Source: Pseudorhizobium pelagicum | GTDB taxonomy: Bacteria > Pseudomonadota > Alphaproteobacteria > Rhizobiales > Rhizobiaceae | Direction of reading: 5' to 3' | DNA: 64,000 nt | Assembly: GCA_000722615.1 (NCBI GenBank) | Contig: JOKI01000012.1 | Location: forward strand, 1 to 64,000 | Shown: positions 24,970 through 33,931 of the stretch, piece by piece | Position numbering within the stretch: position 1 is the first letter of the stretch | Layout of the letters: each line of letters starts with the position of its first letter | Translations under genes and position numbers: made by a program | The notes under the pieces: model-generated | Databases searched by the model: none | Seen by the model: the letters and a program-made list of their open reading frames with translations, nothing else | What the model was told of the DNA's origin: nothing

Positions 24970-25947
24970 ATGAAGTTCAAGCTCACCACCATTCTAGGCG
25001 CCACCGCGGCGGTCCTGGCCTCGGCCCTGGCGGCCCAGGCGCAAACCGCGCTCAAGTGGGCCCATGTGTATGAAACATCCGAGCCGTTCCACACGGAATC
25101 GGTCTGGGCGGCGGAAGAGATCGCCAAGCGCACCGACGGCCGCTACACGGTCGACGTCTTCCCGGCCTCGCAGCTCGGCAAGGAAGCCGACATCAACCAG
25201 GGCCTGAAGCTCGGCACCGTCGACATCATCATCTCGGGCTCCAGCTTTGCGTCCCGCGAATATGCGCCGATCGGCGTCACCTACTTCCCCTATATCTTCC
25301 GCGATCCAAGCCATCTGATCGCCTACACCAAGAGCGACGTGTTCAAGAAGCTCTCCGAGGGTTACGAGGAAGCGTCCGGCGGCAACCACATCACCGCCGT
25401 CACCTACTACGGCACGCGCCACACCACGGCGAACCGGCCCATCGAGAAATGCGCCGACATGCAGGGCCTGAAGATCCGCGTTCCGGATGTTCCCGCATAC
25501 CTTGCCATGCCGCGCGCCTGCGGTGCCAACACCACCCCGATCGCCTTCGCCGAAGTCTACCTTGCGCTGCAGAACGGCACGGTCGAGGCACAGGAAAACC
25601 CGCTGACGACCATCGAGGCCAAGAAGTTCTACGAGGTGCAGAAGCACATCGTGCTGACGGGTCACATCGTCGACCACCTGAACACGGTCGTGTCGCCGAC
25701 CCTGTGGTCGAAGCTGTCGGATGAAGACAAGCAGATCTTCACCGAAGTCATGCAGGAAGCCGCAGAGCGCAGCACCAAGATCATCGAAGAGCGCGAGGCA
25801 GCGCTGGTCGACAAGTTCAAGGCCGACGGCATCACCGTCACCGAGGTGGACAAGTCCGACTTCGAAAAGACCGTCATGGAAAAGGTCACGTTCGAAGAGT
25901 TCGGCTACGACAAGGCCGATTGGGAAGCCATCCGCGCCGTGAAGTAA
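24970..25947 (+). CDS. dctP: TRAP transporter substrate-binding protein (DctP family)
   Basis: 325 residues from ATG 24970, GGGAGG eight bases upstream. Signal peptide of about 24 residues ending ALAAQAQ. The mature protein has the DctP fold marks: ASQLGKEADINQGLKLGTVD, the conserved Arg of the ligand pocket in MQGLKIRVPDVPAYL, and FAEVYLALQNGTVEAQENPL. It captures a carboxylate in the periplasm; the neighbouring genes point to a hexuronate such as glucuronate. Expression relative to the permeases may be raised by the hairpin just after its stop. Confidence 0.93.
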   Translation: MKFKLTTILGATAAVLASALAAQAQTALKWAHVYETSEPFHTESVWAAEEIAKRTDGRYTVDVFPASQLGKEADINQGLKLGTVDIIISGSSFASREYAPIGVTYFPYIFRDPSHLIAYTKSDVFKKLSEGYEEASGGNHITAVTYYGTRHTTANRPIEKCADMQGLKIRVPDVPAYLAMPRACGANTTPIAFAEVYLALQNGTVEAQENPLTTIEAKKFYEVQKHIVLTGHIVDHLNTVVSPTLWSKLSDEDKQIFTEVMQEAAERSTKIIEEREAALVDKFKADGITVTEVDKSDFEKTVMEKVTFEEFGYDKADWEAIRAVK

Positions 25948-25957
25948 CCATGCCACT

Positions 25958-25986
25958 GGGCGCCCGGTAGCAATTGCCGGGCGCCC
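25958..25986 (+). promoter_or_regulatory. Intercistronic hairpin between TRAP binding-protein and permease genes
   Basis: GGGCGCCCGG (25958-25967) pairs perfectly with CCGGGCGCCC (25977-25986) over a nine-base loop. No T-run follows. In binding-protein-dependent transport operons such hairpins protect the upstream message or cause partial termination, so that more binding protein than permease is made. Confidence 0.65.
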
Positions 25987-26017
25987 GCTCCTTGTCTGAG
26001 ATTGGCGGAGTTTTCCG

Positions 26018-26590
26018 ATGAACGAACACAAGCACGCTCCTGTCAGCGTCGAAGAAATGGCGCACGCCTTCGAGGGCAACACGGGCCCGGTCAATCTTTC
26101 TCCCTATGCGGTCGAGGACTGGCTGAACCTGGCGATCTTCTGGGTCATGGCCATCTGCGTCTTCCTGCAGTTCTTCACCCGCTATGCCTTGAACAACAGC
26201 CTCGCATGGACAGAGGAAATCGCCGCCAACTGCCTGGTGATCATTGTCTTTCTGGGATCGGTGATGTGCGTGCGCATGGCGCGGCATATCGCGGTCGACC
26301 TTCTCCACCGGCTCCTGCCGCACAGGGCAAGCCGCGCCATGGAGCTCATCGTCGACGTGATCGTCATCGGCTTCTTCGCCTATACCACCTGGCTGATGTG
26401 GCGATATGTGGCCATCGTCGGCAACGAGCGCATGGTGACCGTCAACCTGCCGCGCGGCTACGTCTTCTATACGGTTCTGGCCGCCTTCGCGCTGATGCTG
26501 GCGCGCTCGGTTCAGAACTTCATCAAGGACTTGATCAACGAAAAGACAGTTCGCGAAACCGCGAGCGAAACCGGCATTCAGGGGGTCTGA
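26018..26590 (+). CDS. dctQ: TRAP transporter small permease (DctQ family)
   Basis: 190 residues with four membrane segments (LAIFWVMAICVFLQFFTRY, ANCLVIIVFLGSVMCVRM, a third with IVDVIVIGFFAYTTWLM, and a fourth before the C-terminal helix). The motif SLAWTEEIAANCLV after the first segment is typical of DctQ proteins. It partners the large permease whose start is three bases beyond its stop. GGAG precedes ATG 26018. Confidence 0.92.
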   Translation: MNEHKHAPVSVEEMAHAFEGNTGPVNLSPYAVEDWLNLAIFWVMAICVFLQFFTRYALNNSLAWTEEIAANCLVIIVFLGSVMCVRMARHIAVDLLHRLLPHRASRAMELIVDVIVIGFFAYTTWLMWRYVAIVGNERMVTVNLPRGYVFYTVLAAFALMLARSVQNFIKDLINEKTVRETASETGIQGV

Positions 26591-26593
26591 CCA

Positions 26594-28000
26594 GTGCTGC
26601 TTCTCATAGGATCCTTCCTGCTTCTCATGATCGTCGGCGTACCGATCGCGGTCTCGCTCGGCGTCTCGTCCCTGCTGTATCTGGTTCTCTACGGCGTTGC
26701 GCCCGACATCATCGCTGCCCAGCGGATGATTGCCGGCGTCGAAAGCTTTCCGCTGATCGCCGTGCCCTTCTTCATTCTCGTCGGCAACCTGATGAACATC
26801 GCCGGCGTCACGGGTCGCATCTACCATTTCGCGCTGTCGCTGGTCGGCTGGATGAAGGGCGGCCTGGCCCAGGTCAACATCATCGGCTCCGTCGTCTTCT
26901 CCGGCATGTCCGGAACGGCGCTGGCAGATGCCGCCGGCATCGGGACCATCGAGATCAAGGCGATGAAGGATCACGGCTATCCAGTCGAGGCCGCGGTCGG
27001 CGTCACGGCCGCCTCCGCCACGCTCGGGCCGATCTTCCCGCCCTCGCTGCCCTTCGTCATCTACGGCATGATGGCCAATGTCTCGATCGGCGCCCTGTTC
27101 ATGGCCGGCATCCTGCCCGGCATCGTCATGACGGTGCTGATGATGCTGACCGTCTACATCTTCGCCCGCCGCAAGGGCTGGGGGTCGGACACGCCGTTCG
27201 AACTGAAGAGGCTGGCCGCTGCCTCGCTCGAGGTCGGCATCGTTCTCTGCTTTCCGGCTGCGGTCTATCTGCTGATCCTCGCCGGCCTCTCGATCAACAT
27301 CGCCGTCCTGATCGCGCTGATCGTGCTGATCGCCCTGGACTGGTATTTCGATTTCTCCGCCGTCATGGCGCTGATGACCCCGGTGCTGCTGATCGGCGGC
27401 ATGACCATGGGCTGGTTCACGCCGACCGAAGCGGCGGTCGCCGCGGTCATCTGGTCGCTCTTCCTCGGGCTGGTGCGCTACCGCACCATGACCCTGCGCA
27501 CGCTCGCCAAGGCAAGCTTCGACACCATCGAAACGACGGCCTCGGTACTGTTCATCGTCACCACGGCCTCCATCTTTGCGTGGCTGCTGACGGTCAGCCA
27601 GGCGGCCCAGCTGTTCTCCGACTTCATGTTCTCGCTGACGGACAACTGGTGGACCTTCCTGATCATCGTCAACATCCTGCTGCTGATCGTCGGCGCCTTC
27701 CTCGACACCATAGCGGCGATCAGCATCCTGGTGCCGATCCTGATGCCGATCGCGGCCCGTTACGGCATCGATCCGGTCCACATGGGGGTGATTTTCACGC
27801 TGAACCTGATGATCGGTCTCCTGACGCCGCCGGTCGGCATGGTCCTCTTCGTGCTGTCGCGGATATCGAAGCTCTCGGTCGAACGAACGACGCTGGCGAT
27901 CCTGCCCTGGATGATCCCGCTCTTCGCCGCTCTGCTGCTGATCACCTTCATCCCCGCCATCACGCTGTGGCTGCCGACGCAACTCGGGCTGTTGCGATAA
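26594..28000 (+). CDS. dctM: TRAP transporter large permease (DctM family)
   Basis: 468 residues starting at GTG 26594, three bases after the dctQ stop, with GGGGGT upstream. About twelve membrane segments; DctM family marks are VPFFILVGNLMN, FSGMSGTALADAAGIG, and TPPVGMVLFVLSRI near the end, with the ELxTP-like stretch PTEAAVAAVIWSL. It forms the sodium-driven transport channel with DctQ and takes the substrate from DctP. Confidence 0.94.
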   Translation: MLLLIGSFLLLMIVGVPIAVSLGVSSLLYLVLYGVAPDIIAAQRMIAGVESFPLIAVPFFILVGNLMNIAGVTGRIYHFALSLVGWMKGGLAQVNIIGSVVFSGMSGTALADAAGIGTIEIKAMKDHGYPVEAAVGVTAASATLGPIFPPSLPFVIYGMMANVSIGALFMAGILPGIVMTVLMMLTVYIFARRKGWGSDTPFELKRLAAASLEVGIVLCFPAAVYLLILAGLSINIAVLIALIVLIALDWYFDFSAVMALMTPVLLIGGMTMGWFTPTEAAVAAVIWSLFLGLVRYRTMTLRTLAKASFDTIETTASVLFIVTTASIFAWLLTVSQAAQLFSDFMFSLTDNWWTFLIIVNILLLIVGAFLDTIAAISILVPILMPIAARYGIDPVHMGVIFTLNLMIGLLTPPVGMVLFVLSRISKLSVERTTLAILPWMIPLFAALLLITFIPAITLWLPTQLGLLR

Positions 28001-28013
28001 GGGAGGGCAGACG

Positions 28014-29057
28014 ATGCAGACGCGGTTCGCTCGTCTCTACGGCCAACGCGACCTGAAGGTCGAAGACGCGCCCGTGCCCTCTCCCCAGGCGGGCGAGGTG
28101 CTGCTGAAGATGGCCGCGGGCGGCATCTGCGGCTCCGACCTGCACTACTACCAGGATGGCGGTTTCGGCCCCGTGCGGGTGCGCGAGCCGATCATCCCGG
28201 GGCACGAGGCGTCGGGTCATGTGGAGGCGCTGGGAGACGGCGTGTCCGGCCTTGCCACCGGCGATCTGGTGGCGGTCAATCCCAGCCGGCCCTGCGGTAG
28301 CTGCCGCTTTTGCCGGGAGGGATTGCCGATCCACTGCCTGGACATGCAGTTCATGGGCAGCGCCATGCGCCTGCCGCACGCCCAGGGCATGTTCCGCGAC
28401 AGGCTGGTGGTCCCTGCAATCCAGTGCCACGCGGTGGGGCCTGAGGCGACCGCAGGGGAGGCGGCCTGTGCCGAGCCGCTGGCGGTCTGTCTCCATGCCG
28501 TCTCGCGGGCCGGCGACCTCGAAGGCAGGCGGGTGCTCGTCACCGGCGCCGGTCCGATCGGGGTGCTGACGGTCGCCGCTGCACGTCATGCCGGTGCGCA
28601 GGAGATCGTCGTCACTGATCTCGCCGATGCGGCCCTGCAGCGGGCTTCGGCCATGGGGGCAACACGCACCATCAATGTCGCAAAGGACGCCGCAGCGCTG
28701 GCAGCTTTCGAGAAGGACAAGGGCTATTTCGACGTCGCCTTCGAATGCTCGGCCGCCGCGCCGGCGATCCGCAGCGCGATTGCGGCGGTGAGGCCGCGCG
28801 GCCTGATCGTCCAGGTCGGGGTCACCGGCGATGTCTCCGTGCCGCTCAATGCGCTGGTCGGCAAGGAGCTGCAGTGGGTCGGCTCGCAGCGCTTCGACAG
28901 CGAATTCGCCAGGGCCGCCGATCTGATCGGCCGGCGGGAAATTGACGTGCGGCCGATCATCTCGCACAGTTTCCCCATCACCGAAGCGGTGGCGGCTTTC
29001 GAACAGGCCGGCGACCGTTCTGCAGCCTGTAAGGTTCAACTTACGTTTCTCTCCTGA
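28014..29057 (+). CDS. Zinc-dependent alcohol dehydrogenase, L-idonate 5-dehydrogenase type
   Basis: 347 residues of the medium-chain dehydrogenase family. Catalytic zinc ligands: Cys in GGICGSDLHYY, His in PGHEASGH, Glu in ACAEPLAV. Four structural-zinc cysteines in CGSCRFCREGLPIHC. Rossmann motif GAGPIGVLTVAAARHAGA. The closest named family by motif is IdnD, which interconverts L-idonate and 5-keto-gluconate; in a uronate operon it may instead oxidise an aldonate such as mannonate or gulonate. 13 bases after dctM, so co-transcribed. Confidence 0.85.
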   Translation: MQTRFARLYGQRDLKVEDAPVPSPQAGEVLLKMAAGGICGSDLHYYQDGGFGPVRVREPIIPGHEASGHVEALGDGVSGLATGDLVAVNPSRPCGSCRFCREGLPIHCLDMQFMGSAMRLPHAQGMFRDRLVVPAIQCHAVGPEATAGEAACAEPLAVCLHAVSRAGDLEGRRVLVTGAGPIGVLTVAAARHAGAQEIVVTDLADAALQRASAMGATRTINVAKDAAALAAFEKDKGYFDVAFECSAAAPAIRSAIAAVRPRGLIVQVGVTGDVSVPLNALVGKELQWVGSQRFDSEFARAADLIGRREIDVRPIISHSFPITEAVAAFEQAGDRSAACKVQLTFLS

Positions 29058-29066
29058 GGAGTTTTC

Positions 29067-30263
29067 ATGCGGCATACGTGGCGATGGTTCGGCCCGGTGG
29101 ACAAGGTCGGCGTACAGGATGCGGCGCAGGCCGGCGCGAAGGGAATCGTCAGCGCTCTCCATCACATCCCGACCGGCGATGTCTGGCCGGTCGACGAGAT
29201 CGTCCGTCGCCACGAGGAGATCAAGGCCGGCGGCCTTGTCTGGGATGTCGTCGAAAGCGTCCCGGTCTCCGAAAGCATCAAGACGCAGACGGGCGACTGG
29301 CGCCAGCATGTCGCCAACTGGCAGGAAACGCTGCGCCGCCTCTCGGCGTCCGGCATCCGCACCGTCTGCTACAATTTCATGCCGGTGCTCGACTGGACGC
29401 GCACCGATCTGCGCTGGGAGACGCGTAACGGCGCCCGCGCCATGCGGTTCGACCTCGTCGATTTCGTCGCCTTCGACATCCATCTGCTGCAGCGCCCGGC
29501 GGCGGTGGACGACTACGACGCAGAGATCCGCGACAGGGCGGCGAAGCGTTTCGCCGAGATGCCGGAGGAGCGCCGCCTGTCGCTGTCGAAGAACGTCGGG
29601 GCCGGTCTTCCGGGCTCCGCCGACGGCTACACGCTGCCGCAGCTGCGCGATCATCTGGCGACCTATGATGGCATCAGCCGCGAAAAGCTGCAGCAGCATC
29701 TGATCGACTTCCTTGCCGAGGTGACGCCGGTTGCCGAAGCGGTGGGCATCAACATCTGCGCCCATCCGGACGATCCGCCGTGGGCGCTGCTCGGCCTGCC
29801 GCGTATCCTCTCGACCGAGGCGGACTATGCTCACATGCTCGACTACGTTGACAGCCGGGCCAATGGCATGACCCTCTGCACCGGGTCGCTGGGGGCACGC
29901 GCCGAAAACGATCTGCCGGCCATCGCCCGGCGTTTCGCCTCGCGCATCCACTTCGTGCACCTGCGCAACGTCCACCGCGAGGAGGAGGGCGCGCCCTGTT
30001 CCTTTTACGAGGACGAGCACCTGGAAGGGCACACCGACATGGTTGCGGTCATCGCCGAACTGCTAAAGGAGGAGAAGCGTCGCCGGTCGGAAGGCCGTTC
30101 CGACCACGAGATCCCCATGCGCCCCGACCATGGCCAGGAGATCCTCGACGACCTGACCCGCGGCGCCCAGCCGGGCTATCCGGCCATCGGTCGCCTCAAG
30201 GGTCTGGCCGAACTGCGCGGCATCGAACGCGCGCTGACACACTCGAACTACGGAATGGAATGA
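29067..30263 (+). CDS. uxuA: Mannonate dehydratase
   Basis: 398 residues, full length for UxuA. It dehydrates D-mannonate to 2-keto-3-deoxy-gluconate. Typical stretches: N-terminal MRHTWRWFGPVDKVGVQDA, ALHHIPTGDVW, YNFMPVLDWTRTDL, metal-binding ICAHPDDPPW and LCTGSLGARAENDLP, IHFVHLRNV, and C-terminal IPMRPDHGQEILDD. Nine bases separate it from the upstream dehydrogenase and its stop overlaps the uxuB start. With UxuB it converts fructuronate to 2-keto-3-deoxygluconate; an isomerase (UxaC) is not in the window. Confidence 0.96.
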   Translation: MRHTWRWFGPVDKVGVQDAAQAGAKGIVSALHHIPTGDVWPVDEIVRRHEEIKAGGLVWDVVESVPVSESIKTQTGDWRQHVANWQETLRRLSASGIRTVCYNFMPVLDWTRTDLRWETRNGARAMRFDLVDFVAFDIHLLQRPAAVDDYDAEIRDRAAKRFAEMPEERRLSLSKNVGAGLPGSADGYTLPQLRDHLATYDGISREKLQQHLIDFLAEVTPVAEAVGINICAHPDDPPWALLGLPRILSTEADYAHMLDYVDSRANGMTLCTGSLGARAENDLPAIARRFASRIHFVHLRNVHREEEGAPCSFYEDEHLEGHTDMVAVIAELLKEEKRRRSEGRSDHEIPMRPDHGQEILDDLTRGAQPGYPAIGRLKGLAELRGIERALTHSNYGME

Positions 30264-31681
30264 CGATGGAAAGACTCTCAGCTGCAACCCGCTTTGCCAA
30301 TCCGGTCGCGACGCCGGATTACGACCGCAAGGCCCTGAAGCCGGGCATCCTCCATTTCGGCCTCGGCGCCTTCCACCGTGCCCACCAGGCCGTCTACAAC
30401 GAGGCGGCGCTGTCGCAGAACTTCGGTGACTGGGGCATCGTCGGCGTCAGCCTGCGCTCGCTCGACATCGTTCGGGACCTGCGTGCGCAGGACCAGCTCT
30501 ATTCGGTCATCACCCGCAGCGGTGCCGGCGACAGCGCGCAGGTCGTCGGGTCCATCATCCGGGGCATTTCGGCCGTGGAAGATCGCGACGAGCTGCTGGC
30601 GCTGCTCGTCGATCCGGCCATCAAGATCGTCACCATCACCGTCACGGAAAAGGCCTATGGCCTGGATCCCGTCACCGGCGGTCTCGACCGCAACCATCCG
30701 GCGGTGGCAGCCGATCTCGCCAATCCGACCGCGCCCACGGGCGTCATCGGCTATATCGTCGAAGGGCTGGCACGCCGGCAGCAGGCCGGCATGGAGCCCT
30801 TCACGGTGCTCTGCTGCGACAACCTGCCGAGCAACGGCCGCGTCGTCCGCCGGCTGGTTCTGGAGATGGCGGAGGCGCGGGATCCGGCGCTGGCCGGCTG
30901 GATCGCCGAACACGGCGCCTTCCCGTCGAGCATGGTCGACCGCATCGTTCCGGCCGCGACCGACGAAGGGCGTGCCAGGGCGGCCCAGATGCTCGGCGCC
31001 GAGGATGCCCTGTCGCTGGAAACCGAGCCCTTCATGCAGTGGGTGATCGAGGACCATTTCCTGTCCGACCGGCCCGCATGGGAAGCCGCCGGCGCGCTCT
31101 TCGTCGATGAGGTCGAGCCCTACGAGAAGATGAAGCTCCGGCTCCTCAACGGGGCTCACTCGATGATCGCCTATCTCGGCCAGCTGAAGGGCCTGGAGTA
31201 TGTGCGCGACGTCATGGCGGTGGCGGAGTATCGGGACCTTGCCCGGCGGCACATGAAGTCGGCGGTGAAGACGCTCGATCCGGTCCCCGGCATCGACCTC
31301 AATCGCTACATCGACCAGCTGATCGAGCGTTTCGAGAACCCGACGATTGCGCACCGCACGAAGCAGATCGCCATGGACGGCAGCCAGAAGCTGCCGCAGC
31401 GCATCTTCGCCGGCACCGTCGAGGCCCTGAAGGCGGGCGACGAGGCCGACACGTCGGCGCTGGCGACGGCGCTCTGGATCGCCTACGCAAAGCGGACGCT
31501 CGATATCGACGATCCCCGCCGCGAGGAATTGCGCAAGGCGGCGGCCGTCCCCGCCGGCGACGACGCCTCGGCTGCCTTCTTCGCCGTGCCGGGGCTCTTC
31601 CCGCAGGCGCTGATCGACAACCGCGCCTGGCGCGACCGGGTCAATGGCAAGCTGGCGGATATCGAAGCGGGGCGGATCTAG
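30260..31681 (+). CDS. uxuB: D-mannonate oxidoreductase (fructuronate reductase)
   Basis: 473 residues of the mannitol dehydrogenase family. It reduces D-fructuronate to D-mannonate with NADH. N-terminal Rossmann part with LHFGLGAFHRAHQAVY, VTITVTEKAYGLDP, CCDNLPSNGRVV; C-terminal domain with the catalytic Lys in YEKMKLRLLNGAHSM. The start used here (30260) overlaps the uxuA stop by four bases (ATGA); ATG 30266 is an alternative. Last gene of the uronate operon; a repeat element follows. Confidence 0.93.
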   Translation: MTMERLSAATRFANPVATPDYDRKALKPGILHFGLGAFHRAHQAVYNEAALSQNFGDWGIVGVSLRSLDIVRDLRAQDQLYSVITRSGAGDSAQVVGSIIRGISAVEDRDELLALLVDPAIKIVTITVTEKAYGLDPVTGGLDRNHPAVAADLANPTAPTGVIGYIVEGLARRQQAGMEPFTVLCCDNLPSNGRVVRRLVLEMAEARDPALAGWIAEHGAFPSSMVDRIVPAATDEGRARAAQMLGAEDALSLETEPFMQWVIEDHFLSDRPAWEAAGALFVDEVEPYEKMKLRLLNGAHSMIAYLGQLKGLEYVRDVMAVAEYRDLARRHMKSAVKTLDPVPGIDLNRYIDQLIERFENPTIAHRTKQIAMDGSQKLPQRIFAGTVEALKAGDEADTSALATALWIAYAKRTLDIDDPRREELRKAAAVPAGDDASAAFFAVPGLFPQALIDNRAWRDRVNGKLADIEAGRI

Positions 31682-31695
31682 GCCTACAAGTCGTG

Positions 31696-31826
31696 CCCCT
31701 CACCCCAACTCTCTCCCCGCTTGCGGGGAGGGGACGTGCCTTGCTCGGCGTTGAGAGGGAAGGGACCATAACCACGAGCACCTTCTCCCCCCAGCGGGGA
31801 GAAGGTGGCGGCAGCCGGATGAGGGG
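31696..31826. repeat. RIME-type intergenic mosaic element
   Basis: Begins CCCCTCA and ends TGAGGGG, with two internal hairpins, CTCTCCCCGC/GCGGGGAGGG and CCTTCTCCCC/GGGGAGAAGG. Same building blocks as the element at 7116-7228 (CTTCTCCCC..GGGGAGAAGGTGGC and GGATGAGGGG). It fills the gap between the convergent uxuB and fuconate dehydratase genes. Confidence 0.75.
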
Positions 31827-31843
31827 CGCTGCCTCGGTGGCAC

Positions 31844-33121
31844 TCACCCCCGGAACGTATATTCCGCGATCGACTCCGGCTTCATTTCAATCGAGAAGCC
31901 CGGCCGCGATGGCGGCATGTAGGCGGCGTCCTTGATGATGCAGGGGTCGATGAAGTGCTCGTGCAGGTGGTCGACATATTCGATCACGCGGCCTTCCTTG
32001 GTGCCGGACACGGCGACGTAGTCGATCATCGACAGGTGCTGCACGTATTCGCACAGGCCGACGCCGCCGGCGTGCGGCCAGACCGGCAGGTCGTATTTCG
32101 CGGCAATCAGCAGCACCGCCAGCACCTCGTTCAGCCCGCCCATGCGGCAGGAATCGATCTGCACGATGTCGATCGCGCCCTCGGCGATGAATTGCTTGAA
32201 CATGATGCGGTTCTGGCACATCTCGCCGGTCGCCACCTTCACGGGGCCGATTGCCTGGCGGATCTTGCGATGACCGGCGACATCGTCGGGGCTCGTCGGT
32301 TCCTCGATGAAGAAGGGATTGGCGAACGCGAGCTTCTTCACCCAGTCGATCGCCTGGTCGACCTCCCAGACCTGGTTGGCGTCGATCATCAGGTAGCGGT
32401 CCGGCCCGATCACCTCGCGGGCGATGGTGAGCCGGCGAATGTCGTCCTCCAAATCGCGGCCGACCTTCATCTTGACGTGGTTGAAGCCGGCATCCACCGC
32501 CTCCTGGCAGAGGCGGCGAAGCTTCTCCTCCGGATAGCCGAGCCAGCCGGCCGATGTCGTGTAGCAGGCATAGCCTTCCCGCTGCAGCGTCGCGATCCGC
32601 GCTGCCTTGCCGATTTCCGCCTTCTTGAGGATCGCAACCGCCTCGTCGCGGGTCAGCACGTCGGTGAGGTAGCGGAAGTCGACGATATCGGCGATCTCGT
32701 CGGGCGAAAGTTCGGCGACGAGCTGCCACACCGGCTTGCCCTGCTGCTTGGCCAGGAGATCCCAGAAGGCGTTGACGACGGCGCCGGTGGCTAGATGCAT
32801 GGCGCCCTTGTCGGGGCCGATCCAGCGCAGCTGGCTGTCGCCGGTCAGATGCCGCCAGAATTTGCCGGGGTTCCGGCGAAAGGTCTCAAGCTCCTGACCG
32901 ACCACGAGATGCCGCATCGCCTCGATCGCCATGCAGCAGATGTCGTTGCCGCGCCCGATCGTGAAGGTCAGGCCGTGACCGTCGAGACCCTCCGAATCGG
33001 TGTCGAGGATGACGTAGGCGGCCGAATAGTCGGGATCCGGGTTCATCGCGTCGGAGCCGTCGAGGCTTTGCGAGGTCGGAAAGCGCAGGTCGAAGACGCG
33101 AAGATCGGTAATGCGGGTCAT
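31844..33121 (-). CDS. L-fuconate dehydratase (enolase superfamily)
   Basis: 425 residues of the mandelate racemase/enolase superfamily. N-terminal capping domain begins VFDLRFPTSQSLDGSDAMNP, a stretch characteristic of fuconate dehydratases. Barrel domain: acid-base lysine in VKMKVGRDLEDD, metal ligands Asp in LMIDANQVW, Glu in FIEEPTSPDD and Glu in ATGEMCQNR, and the general-base His in WPHAGGVGLCEY. It turns L-fuconate into 2-keto-3-deoxy-L-fuconate. It is the last gene of the nine-gene minus-strand operon and its substrate is made by the dehydrogenase and lactonase encoded upstream. Confidence 0.93.
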   Translation of the reverse strand: MTRITDLRVFDLRFPTSQSLDGSDAMNPDPDYSAAYVILDTDSEGLDGHGLTFTIGRGNDICCMAIEAMRHLVVGQELETFRRNPGKFWRHLTGDSQLRWIGPDKGAMHLATGAVVNAFWDLLAKQQGKPVWQLVAELSPDEIADIVDFRYLTDVLTRDEAVAILKKAEIGKAARIATLQREGYACYTTSAGWLGYPEEKLRRLCQEAVDAGFNHVKMKVGRDLEDDIRRLTIAREVIGPDRYLMIDANQVWEVDQAIDWVKKLAFANPFFIEEPTSPDDVAGHRKIRQAIGPVKVATGEMCQNRIMFKQFIAEGAIDIVQIDSCRMGGLNEVLAVLLIAAKYDLPVWPHAGGVGLCEYVQHLSMIDYVAVSGTKEGRVIEYVDHLHEHFIDPCIIKDAAYMPPSRPGFSIEMKPESIAEYTFRG

Positions 33122-33148
33122 GGCAATCTCTGTGGTCGGTAAGAGGGA

Positions 33149-33883
33149 TCAGATGGTCCAGCCGCCGTCGATGGCGAAGGCCTGGCCCGAGGTATAGGTG
33201 GCGCCGGCGATATAGACGGCGAGATCGGCGATCTCCTCCGGCGAGCCGAGGCGACCCATCGGCTGGCGGGCGATGAAGGCGGCGCGGGCCTCGTCGTAAT
33301 TGCCCTGGGCACGCATGCGGTCCTGCAGCGACGGGCTTTCGACGGTGCCGGGGCAGATGCAGTTGCAGCGGATGCCCTGCGTCACGTAATCGGCGGCCAC
33401 ATGCTTGGTCAGGCCGATCACTGCGGCCTTGGTGGTGCCGTAGGCGAAGCGGTTGGGCACACCCTTGATGCTCGAGGCGACGGACGACATGTTGATGATC
33501 GCGCCGTCCCTGCGCTCCAGCATGCCGGGCAGCACCGCGCGGATGGTGCGGATCATCGCCTTGACGTTGAGGTCGAAGGCGAAGTCGAGGTCGCTGTCCT
33601 TCATCTCCAGGATCGAGCCGCCATGCACGACACCGGCGCAGTTGAAGAGGATGTCGACCTGGCCGATCTTGTCCACGGCAGCGTTGACGGCCGCCTCGTC
33701 GAGGACATCGAGCTTCATGGTCGAGAGGTTGGTAAGCTTCGGCAGTTCGCCGAGCGCCTTCTCGTTAATGTCGGTGGCATGAACCGTCGCGCCGGCGGCG
33801 GCAAAGGCGAGCGCCGAGGCGCGGCCGATGCCCTGGCCGGCGGCGGTGATGAGAACGGTCTTTCCTTCAAGCATCTTGGTCAT
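33149..33883 (-). CDS. Short-chain dehydrogenase, probable 2-keto-3-deoxy-L-fuconate dehydrogenase
   Basis: 244 residues, classical SDR: cofactor motif TAAGQGIGRASALAFA, a DILFNCAGVVHGG strand, catalytic Ser in NMSSVASS and YGTTK as the Tyr-x3-Lys pair, and CPGTVESPS. The acidic residue after the second strand (HATDINEKAL) favours NAD. In the known non-phosphorylated fucose route this enzyme oxidises 2-keto-3-deoxy-L-fuconate to 2,4-diketo-3-deoxy-L-fuconate. It lies 27 bases upstream of the fuconate dehydratase gene. The hydrolase that should follow is not seen in this window. Confidence 0.88.
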   Translation of the reverse strand: MTKMLEGKTVLITAAGQGIGRASALAFAAAGATVHATDINEKALGELPKLTNLSTMKLDVLDEAAVNAAVDKIGQVDILFNCAGVVHGGSILEMKDSDLDFAFDLNVKAMIRTIRAVLPGMLERRDGAIINMSSVASSIKGVPNRFAYGTTKAAVIGLTKHVAADYVTQGIRCNCICPGTVESPSLQDRMRAQGNYDEARAAFIARQPMGRLGSPEEIADLAVYIAGATYTSGQAFAIDGGWTI

Positions 33884-33931
33884 GTCGTTCCTTGAATGTG
33901 GCTCTGGCCTTGAATTGGCTCGCGTGGCGGT

